35,370 nucleotides of DNA from CAYXVB01 sp964467785 (GCA_964467785.1 CAYXVB010000014.1:1-35370), one strand, 5' to 3'. Numbered from the stretch's first letter, positions 1 through 8,286 are shown. Program-made: numbers and translations. The notes: generated from the sequence alone by a model not told the origin.

Positions 1-2
1 TC

Positions 3-338
3 CGACGCGGAAAATCTTCCAGCATCATCGTCGTCGCGGAAGGCCCCAAACCGGGCCTCGCGACGAGAATCGCAGTGGACCTCAAAAAACGTGGCTACGC
101 ACCGAAGATCTGTATCCTTGGGCACACCCAGCGCGGCGGCACGCCCACTGCGCATGACCGGGTTCTGGCCTCGGTGCTGGGGGCCTCCGCGGTCTCATAC
201 TTGCTCCACGGCAAGTCCTCCGCCATGGTCGGAGTGCAGGATGGCAAGGTCGTACTCGTTCCGTTCAAGGACGTGATCGGAAAGAAGAAAACCACGGATC
301 GCAGGCTTTTGGAGCTTTCCAAGATACTGGCGATCTGA
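3..338 (+). CDS. pfkA: 6-phosphofructokinase, C-terminal part (cut by window edge)
   Basis: Phosphorylates fructose 6-phosphate to fructose 1,6-bisphosphate in cytoplasmic glycolysis. The reading frame is open from base 3, so the 5' part lies outside the window; 111 codons remain. The visible protein carries the phosphofructokinase signature LGHTQRGGTPTAHDRVLAS, whose QRGG and DR residues contact the sugar phosphate in this family. The following stretch (GASAVSYLLHGKSSAMVGVQ) matches the usual order LA-G..A...L..G.....VG.Q before the C-terminal helix. Family assignment is firm. Whether it uses ATP or pyrophosphate cannot be judged, because the nucleotide-binding N-terminus is missing. No terminator is visible before the next gene. 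Confidence 0.93.
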   Translation, partial: RRGKSSSIIVVAEGPKPGLATRIAVDLKKRGYAPKICILGHTQRGGTPTAHDRVLASVLGASAVSYLLHGKSSAMVGVQDGKVVLVPFKDVIGKKKTTDRRLLELSKILAI

Positions 339-401
339 TTTTTAAACTTATTTTGGAAATATTCACCGCCCGTGATAGTACCCCGAGCCTGGAGGTCCTG
401 C

Positions 402-1007
402 ATGACCTGCACTCGCCTGCTTCACTTGGCTTTTGGGATAACCGGATGGCTCATCCTGTCCACTTCGATCCCCGCATGGGGCGACATTGGAGGCAATGCC
501 CTCCGACTGTCCGCGCGTGAGGGACGAGTCCTGCGAGTTCAGGCGTTGCTCAAATCCGGCGTGGACGCCAATGCAAGCGGCGAATTCGGGGAGACGGCGC
601 TATTCGAGGCGGCCCGATTCGGCCATGGGCAAGTGGCGAAGCTGCTGCTCGAGAGTGGCGCCGAAATCAATGCCCGTAACTCGCGAGACGAGACCGCGCT
701 GATCGGGGCCGCCCGTAACTGCTCACCCACGATCGTCGACGAGCTCCTCAACCGGGGCGCCGACGCCAATTGGGTGAATTTCGAGGGCCGCACGGCACTG
801 ATTGAAGCCGCAATGGGCGGATGCGCCGGAGCCGTGCGCTTGTTACTGCGGGTCCCCGGCATCCGAACCCTCCACCAGGACAACAGCGGTCGCACCGCGC
901 TGGATTACGCCAATGAAGGTGGCGCCGCCGACTTAGAAGGCCCCTTCATTGATACGGCGCGAATGCTGAAACCTGCGGCACCTTCTCCGCTCCCCCGTCT
1001 GCCTTGA
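402..1007 (+). CDS. Exported ankyrin-repeat protein
   Basis: A 201-residue protein with an N-terminal hydrophobic segment (residues about 5-26, ending SIPAWG) that looks like a Sec signal peptide, followed by four to five ankyrin repeats covering roughly residues 30-190. The repeats show the usual G.TAL..AA..G....V..LL..GA..N pattern, for example GETALFEAARFGHGQVAKLL. The ATG at 402 was chosen because GGAGGT lies 5 bases upstream; a GTG at 372 is in frame but lacks such a site and would bury the signal peptide. Ankyrin proteins bind other proteins, and an exported one would act in the periplasm or outside the cell, but no partner is suggested. It follows pfkA by 63 bases and could be co-transcribed. 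Confidence 0.85.
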   Translation: MTCTRLLHLAFGITGWLILSTSIPAWGDIGGNALRLSAREGRVLRVQALLKSGVDANASGEFGETALFEAARFGHGQVAKLLLESGAEINARNSRDETALIGAARNCSPTIVDELLNRGADANWVNFEGRTALIEAAMGGCAGAVRLLLRVPGIRTLHQDNSGRTALDYANEGGAADLEGPFIDTARMLKPAAPSPLPRLP

Positions 1008-1031
1008 GCGAACGGAAGCAGGATTCGAGAC

Positions 1032-1610
1032 TCAGGCTTCGACCTTCTGCGCATGCGCATGGGCATGCTTCTCGCTAGCGGCCTCGATCTTGTGCGCCGG
1101 TACGCCGCCCCAAGTTTCGCCTGCGGGCACGTGAGTCTTGGGCAGGAGCACCGAGTTGGGCAGGATTCGGGCGTTTTCGCCGATCTCGGTTCCAGCCATG
1201 ATGGTGGCCTTGAGGCCAATCGTGGCGCCTTTGCCGATCTTGACGGGAGCGATGATCAGGTAGCCGCCCACGCCGTAGTGACCGACGATCGTCGCTGAGC
1301 CGCCGATCGTGGCCTTGTCCCCGACCTCGATCATCGAGGGATCGGAAATGTGCGAGGTGTTGATCAAAGCGCCTTTGCCAAGCTTCATCCCCATCGCCTT
1401 GTAGAACCAGTTCACGAACGGCCCCGGCATGACCATTTCGATGAATGTATAGCGAACGAGATAGGTGAGCCCGTTATGGAGATACCATTTCACGGCGGGC
1501 CACGAGTAATAGGGGCCACGCCAGGGCTTCATTCCGCGTCCAACGAAAAAATTGAGCGTCGGGATGATCACCATCAGGGAGAATCCGTACAGAAAATAGC
1601 CCACGCCCAC
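1032..1610 (-). CDS. Hexapeptide-repeat (left-handed beta-helix) acyltransferase, 5' end lost in gap
   Basis: About 193 C-terminal residues remain; the start lies in the N run at 1611-1710. A hydrophobic segment at the left end (YFLYGFSLMVIIPTLNFF) is followed by an amphipathic region and then a hexapeptide-repeat beta-helix with [IV]G...I pattern units such as IEVGDKATIGGSATIVG and VKIGKGATIGLKATI. It ends with the loop P..TWGGVPAHKI typical of LpxA/WcaF-type O- or N-acyltransferases. Similar beta-helix modules with membrane segments occur as the C-terminal part of Pls/PosA-type peptide synthetases, so this could be the tail of a larger enzyme. The end is rich in alternating His and Ala (HAHAHAQ). 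Acyl donor and acceptor cannot be read from the sequence. Confidence 0.72.
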   Translation of the reverse strand: MGVGYFLYGFSLMVIIPTLNFFVGRGMKPWRGPYYSWPAVKWYLHNGLTYLVRYTFIEMVMPGPFVNWFYKAMGMKLGKGALINTSHISDPSMIEVGDKATIGGSATIVGHYGVGGYLIIAPVKIGKGATIGLKATIMAGTEIGENARILPNSVLLPKTHVPAGETWGGVPAHKIEAASEKHAHAHAQKVEA

Positions 1611-1710
1611 NNNNNNNNNNNNNNNNNNNNNNNNNNNNNNNNNNNNNNNNNNNNNNNNNNNNNNNNNNNNNNNNNNNNNNNNNNNNNNNNNNNNNNNNNN
1701 NNNNNNNNNN
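1611..1710. other. Assembly gap (100 N)
   Basis: Exactly 100 N, probably a placeholder of unknown true length. The bases on its two sides do not match each other. On the right side the minus strand has no recognisable continuation of the acyltransferase, so the missing sequence probably holds the rest of that gene and possibly more. Confidence 0.95.
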
Positions 1711-1856
1711 CGCAGTATGACAGACCAAGCTCGATCGGAAAACCCAGATCTCAATGATTTGAAAGTCAGCCGATCGGACCGATGATCCGCAATTCGAACG
1801 GAGCGCGCTCCATTTGCCATAGAAACAGGGTACCGCCATTGCAAAGCGAACGGCAC

Positions 1857-2678
1857 ATGCGCCGACTCACTCCATTTCTCACGCCACTCCTCTTTCGCTG
1901 CTCCGGCTGCGACCGCCCGCTTTCACTGGGACCTTTCTTTCCACTCTGCTCGCTTTGCGCGAACGCACTTCGGCCCGGACCGCGGCTGTGCCCGTGTTGC
2001 GGACAGGCGTCGGAGAGTTGCGCGCCTGCGGACTGCTCGCGGCCGTGGTCGGCGTCGAGCGCCATCACAGGATTTCATGCGGCATTTCTCGGAGTGGGAC
2101 AGGGTTACGAAATTCTCAAGCGCTGGAAGATCCGCCCAGGCCAGCTCCTGGACGAAAGGATTCGCAGCCGAATCCCCCAATCGATCCTCGAAGAATTTTC
2201 CCGCTCGCCAGTGGATGCGATCGTCCCGGTGCCGCCGCGATTTCATCGTGCCTGGGAAATGCGCGGGGGCGCGGCACCTCGGATCGCCGCCTGGATGGGC
2301 CACTTACTCGATGTGCCCGTGGTCGAAGGACTCAGCACCCTGCCCTGCTCGCGAAACGAAGCTCGCCAGGCTGAGCTCGGGCTCGAAAAGCGACTCACGC
2401 AAGCCATCCGCTTCGGAGCTCGAAAGGAGATCCTTCAGGCACTCTCCCGACAGGCAAGACTGCTGGTCGTGGACGATTTCATGACCAGCGGGAGCACTGT
2501 ACGCGCGGCGGCGCAGACTTTAGTTCGCGAAGGGTTCGGCCCGGTCCGAGTTTTCTGCCTCGCGCTCCGTCCCGCCCTGTTCGGCGCCGGGCTCACTGGA
2601 GGACGATTCGACCGGTACCAAGGTCTCGGGCGCGACGAGCTTGCCAAAATGGGAAGCCACCTGATGGAGAGCGGCTGA
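1857..2678 (+). CDS. comF: ComF-family phosphoribosyltransferase-like protein
   Basis: A 273-residue protein of the ComF family. It has an N-terminal zinc-finger-like region with CxxC pairs (C15/C18, C31/C34, then C45/C48) and a C-terminal type I phosphoribosyltransferase fold with the PRPP-binding loop LLVVDDFMTSGST at about residues 202-214. The VPVPP segment near residue 124 is also characteristic. In transformable bacteria ComF is a cytoplasmic factor for handling imported single-stranded DNA; in others its role is unclear. ATG 1857 was preferred over an in-frame ATG at 1782, because the family starts a few residues before the first CxxC pair. The ribosome-binding site is weak. The last 50 or so codons run past the usual family end and overlap the convergent gene by 159 bases. 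Confidence 0.82.
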   Translation: MRRLTPFLTPLLFRCSGCDRPLSLGPFFPLCSLCANALRPGPRLCPCCGQASESCAPADCSRPWSASSAITGFHAAFLGVGQGYEILKRWKIRPGQLLDERIRSRIPQSILEEFSRSPVDAIVPVPPRFHRAWEMRGGAAPRIAAWMGHLLDVPVVEGLSTLPCSRNEARQAELGLEKRLTQAIRFGARKEILQALSRQARLLVVDDFMTSGSTVRAAAQTLVREGFGPVRVFCLALRPALFGAGLTGGRFDRYQGLGRDELAKMGSHLMESG

Positions 2679-3880
2679 GGCGCCGTAGCCGTCGGTGACA
2701 AAGAACAGTCCGTGCATGCTCTTGATCGGCTCCGGAGCGCGCGGCGACTCACCGTCCGTGAAAAGCACGGACTCCTCGAAGCGGACCTGCTCGGAGGCCA
2801 CCGTCTGCATGAATTCCAGCTTGCCCTCAGGGAGCCAAGTCTCACCGGAGAACATCTTGTCGAGCGTGGCCTTAAGACGACGAAGGCGTTTAGCGACGAG
2901 GTGGTTGTCCTCTCCCTCCTCATGGGTCATGCACACGGTCCAAAAACTCTTACGGCCATCGGGCGCGAAGTAGCCCCAGACATGCCGTTCCTGNNNNNNN
3001 NNNNNNNNNNNNNNNNNNNNNNNNNNNNNNNNNNNNNNNNNNNNNNNNNNNNNNNNNNNNNNNNNNNNNNNNNNNNNNNNNNNNNNNNNNNNNTCCAAAA
3101 ACTCTTACGGCCATCGGGCGCGAAGTAGCCCCAGACATGCCGTTCCTGCGCCTCGCCTGCCTCGCGATTGAGAGCGCCGAAAAAACCCTCCTGAAGGCCG
3201 GCGCCGACGGCGGGCTCATGTGCAAAAATCGTCTGCAGCACGCCAACAGGATGGCGCTTGCGCAGGAACGCGATTCCCTTGGGCAGGCCTTCGATCGAAT
3301 GCGCGTCGCTCCAACGGTCCGCATAGATCACGTCTTGCGTTCGGATCTCTTCGCCGTTACCCAGCTTGACGGAGGTCACGTGACGGTGATCGGCATGGAT
3401 TGCGACGACCGGGACTCCCTCCAAGCGACGGAGTCGGCGGGCATGGCTGGCGTCCTCGGCGAGAATGCGATCCCGGATCTGGCGCTCCAATTCGTTCACG
3501 TCGAGCGCGAATCGCGTCTCGAAGTTCGGTGCCAACGTACGCTCCGCCGGAGCAAGCTCCTCCTCGCGGACGGAAAGTCGGTTCTCGGGCGTGGCCGCTT
3601 TGCTCCAGGCCGGCTTGCGAAAGCCTTTGCTGCCGCTGCGATACTCTCGGAGATAAGCACCAGCTTGAGCGGCACCTGCATCCACGCCAAACGCGCTGGC
3701 GAGCTGCGACCAGGCGAGATCCCCCTTCCAATCGTCTCCGGCATCGAGCGTCGGAAGCGGAGCCGCCATGCGGGCCCCCGTGCCGGCAACCCAAACCACT
3801 TCGCGGCCTGACTCCAGCGCGAAGCCAACGGCACCCAGCGCCGACCAACCGTCGCCGATGATGACAAAAGGTTCACTCAT
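2520..3880 (-). CDS. Rossmann-fold (FAD/NAD-binding type) protein of unknown function, interrupted by the assembly gap
   Basis: After removing the artefactual 155 bases the gene reads as one open frame of about 401 residues. The N-terminus (FVIIGDGWSALGAVGFALES) is a beta-strand, a GxGxxxxG loop and a helix, as in dinucleotide-binding oxidoreductases. A later acidic tail (SSSSEPGAEQGG) ends the protein. I do not recognise a specific family and see no second cofactor motif. ATG 3880 overlaps the stop of lysC by four bases (ATGA), so translation is coupled to aspartokinase. That fits co-expression but gives no mechanism. The last 159 bases run antisense to the end of the comF-like gene; the real stop may be correct because no earlier one exists. 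Confidence 0.7.
2939..3148. repeat. 55-bp exact direct duplication flanking a 100-N gap (assembly artefact)
   Basis: Bases 2939-2993 and 3094-3148 are identical over 55 bp, and exactly 100 N lie between them (2994-3093). Both copies encode the same peptide (QERHVWGYFAPDGRKSFW) of one gene on the minus strand. Removing one copy plus the Ns (155 bases) restores a single open frame. This is what an unmerged k-mer overlap between two contigs looks like, not a biological repeat. Confidence 0.95.
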
Positions 3881-5109
3881 TTCGCATTCTCTCCTTCAAT
3901 CAGCTTTCGATGCAGCGCTTGCACGGCTTCGTCCAAACGATTTGCCGGAACGGCCACGGTCAGCGCCAGGGCCGAAGCTGAGCCCATCGTAACCGAGATT
4001 CCGCTGCTGGCAAGGGTTTCCATGATCTCACCGAGCGCGGCTCCGTCCTGGCTGAAACGGTCCCCGACCACCGAGACCGGAGCCAATCCGACTTCCAGCT
4101 CGTAAGTGCGGACAAATCCCTGATAGGCCAAGTCCTGCAAGAGCGCGCGCCACTCGTTTTCCGCGTCGCGCTCGACGTAAAATGCCATCCGGGAGTCGGC
4201 AAAGAAAGGGGCAACCATCGAAAGGTGCGCCTTTTTCGCCCGATCCCAGATCGCGGTCACCACCGTAGCGCGCTCCAGCTCCACTCGCAGGAGCATCCGC
4301 CCCTTGTCGGAAGTGACACCGGCGACTCGAAACTCTTCCATCGGACCCATGTTGTTGCGTTCCATGACCCAGGTTCCTTCGTCTTGATTCAAGCTGTTGA
4401 GCACCCGAAGCGGGACAGCAAACTGCTTGGCGAGCTCCACGCTCCGGGGATGCAGGACTCCGGCGCCGCGGGTCGCCAGCTCCACCATCAGATCGTGGGG
4501 CATTTTTCGATGGAGGCGCGCCTGAGGGACGATGCGAGGATCGGCAGAGTACACCCCGTTGACGTCCGTATAAATCTCGCATGCGGCCGCACCAAGAGCG
4601 GCCGATAGCGCCACCGCGGTGGTATCCGAGCCGCCCCGACCGAGAGTGGTGATCTCCTTGGTCTCGCTCACGCCCTGAAAACCCGCCACAATGGCGACAT
4701 GGTCAGTTGCGATGGCTTGTCTCACGCGATCGCCCAGGATTTTTTTGATGCGCGCCCGGCGATGGGCGGTATCCGTGATGATGCCGGTCTGCGAACCCGT
4801 AAAGGAAAGCGCCGGGACTCCTCGTTCGTGAAGTGCCATGCTCAATAACGCCATCGAGATGCGCTCACCGGCGGTCAGTAACATGTCCATCTCACGATGC
4901 TGGGGCTCCCGCGCCACCTGGTGCGCGAGCGCGATCAGCTCATCCGTCGTATGCCCCATTGCCGAGACGACGACCACGAGGTCATTGCCCGCTTTGCGGG
5001 CCTGCGTGATCCGATCCGCCACCGCGCGGATTCGCTCGGGGGTGCCGACCGAAGTGCCACCGTATTTCTGGACAATCAGCCGGGAGCTCCGGCTTGGCTG
5101 GGAATCCAT
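3877..5109 (-). CDS. lysC: Aspartate kinase (aspartokinase)
   Basis: Phosphorylates L-aspartate at the entry to lysine, threonine, methionine and diaminopimelate synthesis in the cytoplasm. The 410-residue length is typical of a monofunctional aspartokinase. Visible motifs are the KYGGTSVG loop (residues 15-22), GRGGSDTTA (157-165) and TDVNGVYSADPR (181-192), all of the amino-acid kinase fold. The C-terminal third (from about 265) carries tandem ACT domains, the site of feedback inhibition by end-product amino acids. No Shine-Dalgarno site is obvious before ATG 5109. The gene is followed with a 4-base overlap by a Rossmann-fold protein. No homoserine dehydrogenase fusion is present. Confidence 0.95.
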   Translation of the reverse strand: MDSQPSRSSRLIVQKYGGTSVGTPERIRAVADRITQARKAGNDLVVVVSAMGHTTDELIALAHQVAREPQHREMDMLLTAGERISMALLSMALHERGVPALSFTGSQTGIITDTAHRRARIKKILGDRVRQAIATDHVAIVAGFQGVSETKEITTLGRGGSDTTAVALSAALGAAACEIYTDVNGVYSADPRIVPQARLHRKMPHDLMVELATRGAGVLHPRSVELAKQFAVPLRVLNSLNQDEGTWVMERNNMGPMEEFRVAGVTSDKGRMLLRVELERATVVTAIWDRAKKAHLSMVAPFFADSRMAFYVERDAENEWRALLQDLAYQGFVRTYELEVGLAPVSVVGDRFSQDGAALGEIMETLASSGISVTMGSASALALTVAVPANRLDEAVQALHRKLIEGENAK

Positions 5110-5270
5110 GAGCGGGAATTTAGCTTAAGAACGGTTTGAGGGAAACCCGGGAATCGCCATGCACGCAATGTCTGAGAATTTCACCCACGAAGTCGGGCCG
5201 CGCATACAATCGGAGTGACGCAGCACAAAATGATCGAGCTTCAGATGCGATCTCGCAAATGAGCTCGCGG

Positions 5271-6893
5271 TCAAGTGTCCTTCAAAGGGCGTCGATACGA
5301 CTTAGTCGTGGCAGCGGACTCACGACGCTGTTTGGAAGTAATGCGATACCGGCGGCTGCGGGATTTCACGCGACGCTTGGAGGGCGGATCGCGAAGGTCA
5401 AGCGCAGCCAATGAACGTGAGCGGTCATTGGGTATTGGCAGAAGCACCTGGATGCCGCTACGCAGCGGGCGCTTGGAGGACACACCGTTCAGGTCGCTGA
5501 TTGGATCGACATTGATACCAAAATGGCGAGCAACATGCTGAAGCGTCTCGCCCTTGCGGACCTTATAGGTCATGAACTGCACCTGTCGCGGAAAGGCCTG
5601 GTGATTGTAAGTCTCGAGAAACTTGTCCTTGAGCGTCGCCGGCAACTTGAGACGGAACGACGCCAGCGTGGGCGGCGTGCACCAGCGGAGCAATTCGGGA
5701 TTGAGCGACTTCACGGTCTGATACGATAGACCGGCCGCGCGGGCCACCTTGAGAAGATCGGCCGGACTGCGAACATCGAACTCAACCAGATCTTGTCCAC
5801 CGACCTGACCGTCCTTGGTAAGATGCGGCGTCGGCACAGGTTTGGCGAGCGGGCCCGCGGTCGTGCTGTCGGAAACCTCCTTCACGAGAAGGGTCCCCGG
5901 CGTCGTCTTGAGGCCCTCGGCCACGGCTTCATCTTCATCGTCACTATCGGGGAGATCGCCATTGGCGATCGCGGCACGAAGCTCCTTCTGCGCGATCGAC
6001 TCAGCCGTCTCACCAGCGGCCAGCTGCTCTTCGGGCTTATCGGTCTGGATCACTTTCACGACAGTGCCGTCGCCGGCGACGACTTCGTCATTGTGTTTCT
6101 CATGGCGCGAGGGCTCAAAGCCGAATAGCTCGCGGTTCTTTGCGACCAGCGCGGCGGCAATGATCTTCGGTACGTAGTCCCGGGTCTCGGGACGGAGAAA
6201 CTTCTGGCGCGTGATCGTCCAGAAATCTTTGGTGCCGTAGCGCTGGATGGCTCGCCCGATCTTGGCCTCGCCCGCGTTGTAGGCGGCGGCCGCAAGCTCC
6301 CAGCTGCCGAACATCGCATAGAGATCCTTAAGATATTCGACCGCGGCGAGCGTGGATTTCCGGATATCGCGACGCTCGTCGACCCACCAGTTCACCATCA
6401 GGCCGTAACGCTTGCCCGTCGCCGAAATGAACTGCCAGGGCCCCACGGCTTTGGCGTGGGAGCGCGCGAAGTTATTGAAGCCGCTCTCGATCATTGCGAG
6501 ATAAACCAGGTCTTCGGGCATGTTGTTCTGCTTGAGCAACGGCACGATATAAGGAATGAAATACTCCGAGCGCTCGAGGTATTTCACAAAATGCTTGCGA
6601 CCCCGCCCAGTGAAGTAATCCACCCAATAGTTCACCCGCGAATTGACGGTGATCGGGTAATCGAAGGACGTGTTCTTGAGCTTAACGCCCTGGACGATGA
6701 GCTCATTATACTGGGTCATCGACGGCTTGGGCGTATTGGTCTGGATGACCTCGGTCACGGACTTGGGAGCCGAGGCCTCTTTATCGACGTTTTCGCTGGT
6801 TGGACGGACCGTGGCGCAACCGGCGAAAAACACGGATGCAACCATCGCTAACCCTGCGAACTGAGAAGCCTTCCTGACTTTCTCTGCCTTCAT
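5271..6893 (-). CDS. mltD: MltD-like membrane-bound lytic murein transglycosylase (lipoprotein) with LysM
   Basis: Cleaves peptidoglycan glycan strands to 1,6-anhydro products at the periplasmic face of the outer membrane. The 540-residue protein begins with a lipoprotein signal (hydrophobic stretch to FFAGC, lipidated Cys26). A transglycosylase SLT domain spans about 100-245, with catalytic Glu136 in MIESGFN, then GPWQF and the AYNAGEA motif (204-210). A LysM module lies at about 442-487 (YKVRKGETLQHVARHFGI), and a weaker LysM-like segment at about 370-418 contains VKSLNPELLRW. Residues 270-350 are a low-complexity, acidic linker. The final 50 residues hold 18 Lys/Arg, an unusual tail. GGGAGA lies close upstream of the ATG, and a promoter-like pair is found at 6942-6970. 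Confidence 0.92.
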   Translation of the reverse strand: MKAEKVRKASQFAGLAMVASVFFAGCATVRPTSENVDKEASAPKSVTEVIQTNTPKPSMTQYNELIVQGVKLKNTSFDYPITVNSRVNYWVDYFTGRGRKHFVKYLERSEYFIPYIVPLLKQNNMPEDLVYLAMIESGFNNFARSHAKAVGPWQFISATGKRYGLMVNWWVDERRDIRKSTLAAVEYLKDLYAMFGSWELAAAAYNAGEAKIGRAIQRYGTKDFWTITRQKFLRPETRDYVPKIIAAALVAKNRELFGFEPSRHEKHNDEVVAGDGTVVKVIQTDKPEEQLAAGETAESIAQKELRAAIANGDLPDSDDEDEAVAEGLKTTPGTLLVKEVSDSTTAGPLAKPVPTPHLTKDGQVGGQDLVEFDVRSPADLLKVARAAGLSYQTVKSLNPELLRWCTPPTLASFRLKLPATLKDKFLETYNHQAFPRQVQFMTYKVRKGETLQHVARHFGINVDPISDLNGVSSKRPLRSGIQVLLPIPNDRSRSLAALDLRDPPSKRRVKSRSRRYRITSKQRRESAATTKSYRRPLKDT

Positions 6894-6941
6894 GCTGTCT
6901 CCCTTAAAACCAAAATCATCCCCGGGACTCGATAAACTCTA

Positions 6942-6970
6942 AGTCTACGTCACCCGATAGGCCGAGTCAA
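6942..6970 (-). promoter_or_regulatory. Candidate sigma70-type promoter for the mltD-like gene
   Basis: On the minus strand TTGACT (6970-6965) and TAGACT (6947-6942) are separated by exactly 17 bases. This matches the -35 consensus in 5 of 6 and the -10 in 4 of 6 positions. It lies about 50 bases before ATG 6893, in the only sizeable space between this gene and its upstream neighbour. Confidence 0.4.
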
Positions 6971-6993
6971 ACCACTCACACCAAGGGGTGGGG

Positions 6994-8040
6994 CTATTCA
7001 TCAGCCAGGACGGGCTCGATTTCAAGCCTACCAGAAACGGCGGGAGAGCTGAGCTTTTTCTTGAGATTTCGCGGTATTGAATCTGACTGAGGAACTACGG
7101 TACCTGAGGCGATACCGCGCTGGACCCCCTCTCGGATCGGTGCGGACTCCATCTCTTGCTCCTCAAACTGAAAATTGGCGATCCGGGAGAGTTCGGACCA
7201 ATTCTGGGCATATCGTCCGATCTCGCCATGGAAAATCCTCTGCGCGAGATAGGCTTCCTCTTTGGCGTTATTTTGGAAATCGCTTCTTTGGCCAGTCCGC
7301 AAAGTCCCCATCTGGGCAAATTCCTCGATCTCGCCATTCAAAACGAAGTGAGGATCCAGTTCCGCTACGGTCATTTTGGAGGCGCCGCCGACTTCGAGCT
7401 GCGCACCCAGCACCGGGGGACGAATGCCGACCGCGAAGGCGATTTTCTGATTCTCCGAATCTCGGCGTAATTCGTATTTGAAATATCCCTTGAAGACTCC
7501 GCTCTCGCTGGGCACCTGCCCCTCGGGGGCCTCCAGCAGGGCTCTGAGGTATTTGGCGGCCTGAAGCCTCATGTATTCGGGCCGGGGTGGTGGCAGCGGA
7601 AAACTGGCTTTGATGACGTAATCATCATCAATGGTCACCTGATCCACGGATTTACCGGCGACCTCGGAAAAAGCACTGATCAGCAGACGATCCGTAGTCG
7701 CCTCGGAGACTCGGATCTCATAAATTGAGCTGATCGCCTTGGGAATACTGGCCCCGGTTCGTGAGAGGATCTTGGTGAAATGGCCGTACACGCTCCGGTA
7801 GTAGTGTTGATAGGAGACGATCTTGTCGAGCGTCTCCAAAAGTTCGCGCTGCTGTACCATCGTGCGGACGGGCGATCCGATACCGGCTTCCAATGTCGAC
7901 AAGGACTGACGATTCGCAGCGCTCCAGTTTTCAGCCGGTGAGCGGGATTGAGCCCGCCGCAGTTCGATGTGAGCGGACCAAATCCCCAACCCGCTCAACA
8001 TTCCGATACAAACTGCGATGAAAGCATACCGCTGCAACAT
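6994..8040 (-). CDS. Membrane-anchored protein of unknown function
   Basis: A 348-residue protein with one N-terminal hydrophobic segment (residues about 5-22), read as a signal anchor, and a mostly hydrophilic remainder expected in the periplasm. I recognise no family. A region near residues 265-295 (AYLAQRIFHGEIGRYAQNWS) resembles the helix after which many pilin-like proteins begin their beta sheet, but the N-terminus lacks a prepilin cleavage motif, so this is only a hint. It lies 100 bases upstream of the mltD-like gene in the same direction. An inverted repeat sits 33 bases before its ATG. No good ribosome-binding site is seen. Confidence 0.6.
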   Translation of the reverse strand: MLQRYAFIAVCIGMLSGLGIWSAHIELRRAQSRSPAENWSAANRQSLSTLEAGIGSPVRTMVQQRELLETLDKIVSYQHYYRSVYGHFTKILSRTGASIPKAISSIYEIRVSEATTDRLLISAFSEVAGKSVDQVTIDDDYVIKASFPLPPPRPEYMRLQAAKYLRALLEAPEGQVPSESGVFKGYFKYELRRDSENQKIAFAVGIRPPVLGAQLEVGGASKMTVAELDPHFVLNGEIEEFAQMGTLRTGQRSDFQNNAKEEAYLAQRIFHGEIGRYAQNWSELSRIANFQFEEQEMESAPIREGVQRGIASGTVVPQSDSIPRNLKKKLSSPAVSGRLEIEPVLADE

Positions 8041-8072
8041 GCGTGAAAACTAGAGCTGCAATAAGGATGCCC

Positions 8073-8086
8073 AATACTAAAGTATT
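8073..8086. promoter_or_regulatory. Inverted repeat AATACT-AA-AGTATT upstream of the 348-residue orphan
   Basis: A perfect 6-bp inverted repeat with a 2-base spacer lies 33-46 bases upstream of ATG 8040 (minus strand) within an A+T-rich stretch. It could be a regulator-binding site overlapping the promoter. Such short A+T palindromes also occur by chance. Confidence 0.25.
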
Positions 8087-8153
8087 ATTAACATAAAATT
8101 ATCTAATCTTTTCAGCGATTCACCCCTCTAATAGGTCAAACTGTTTAGAAAAA

Positions 8154-8286
8154 GTTGACAACGCCCTCGACACTGTCGAGGACCTAGACAACAAATGAGT
8201 GTGGAGATTTTGGCGACAAGGCTGAACTTTTCAATTCGACTGGGGTCAATCCGATTCAAATTTACAATCGCACCGTCAAAAAATAG
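8154..8286 (+). pseudogene. Possible decayed coding fragment (two frames, shifted)
   Basis: Translation in one frame from 8154 gives VDNALDTVEDLDNK before a TGA at 8196-8198. A neighbouring frame, from about 8194, continues as ECGDFGDKAELFNSTGVNPI and reaches a TAG at 8284-8286. Joined by one frameshift they read like a normal acidic-to-basic protein C-terminus with good codon third positions, unlike the random translations around it. No start codon or family was recognised. It may be the remnant of a gene, or chance. Confidence 0.22.
8165..8181. promoter_or_regulatory. 17-bp palindrome CCTCGACA-C-TGTCGAGG
   Basis: Two 8-base arms are perfectly complementary around one central base. No U-rich run follows on either strand, so a terminator is unlikely; an operator-type protein-binding site is possible. 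It lies 302-318 bases before the protease start, and also inside the possible decayed coding fragment. Confidence 0.3.

Noticed and set aside
1474..1839. Apparent gene running through the 100-N gap on the minus strand
   Set aside because: The N run is a placeholder, so joining both sides has no meaning; the right-hand part has no homology to the acyltransferase.
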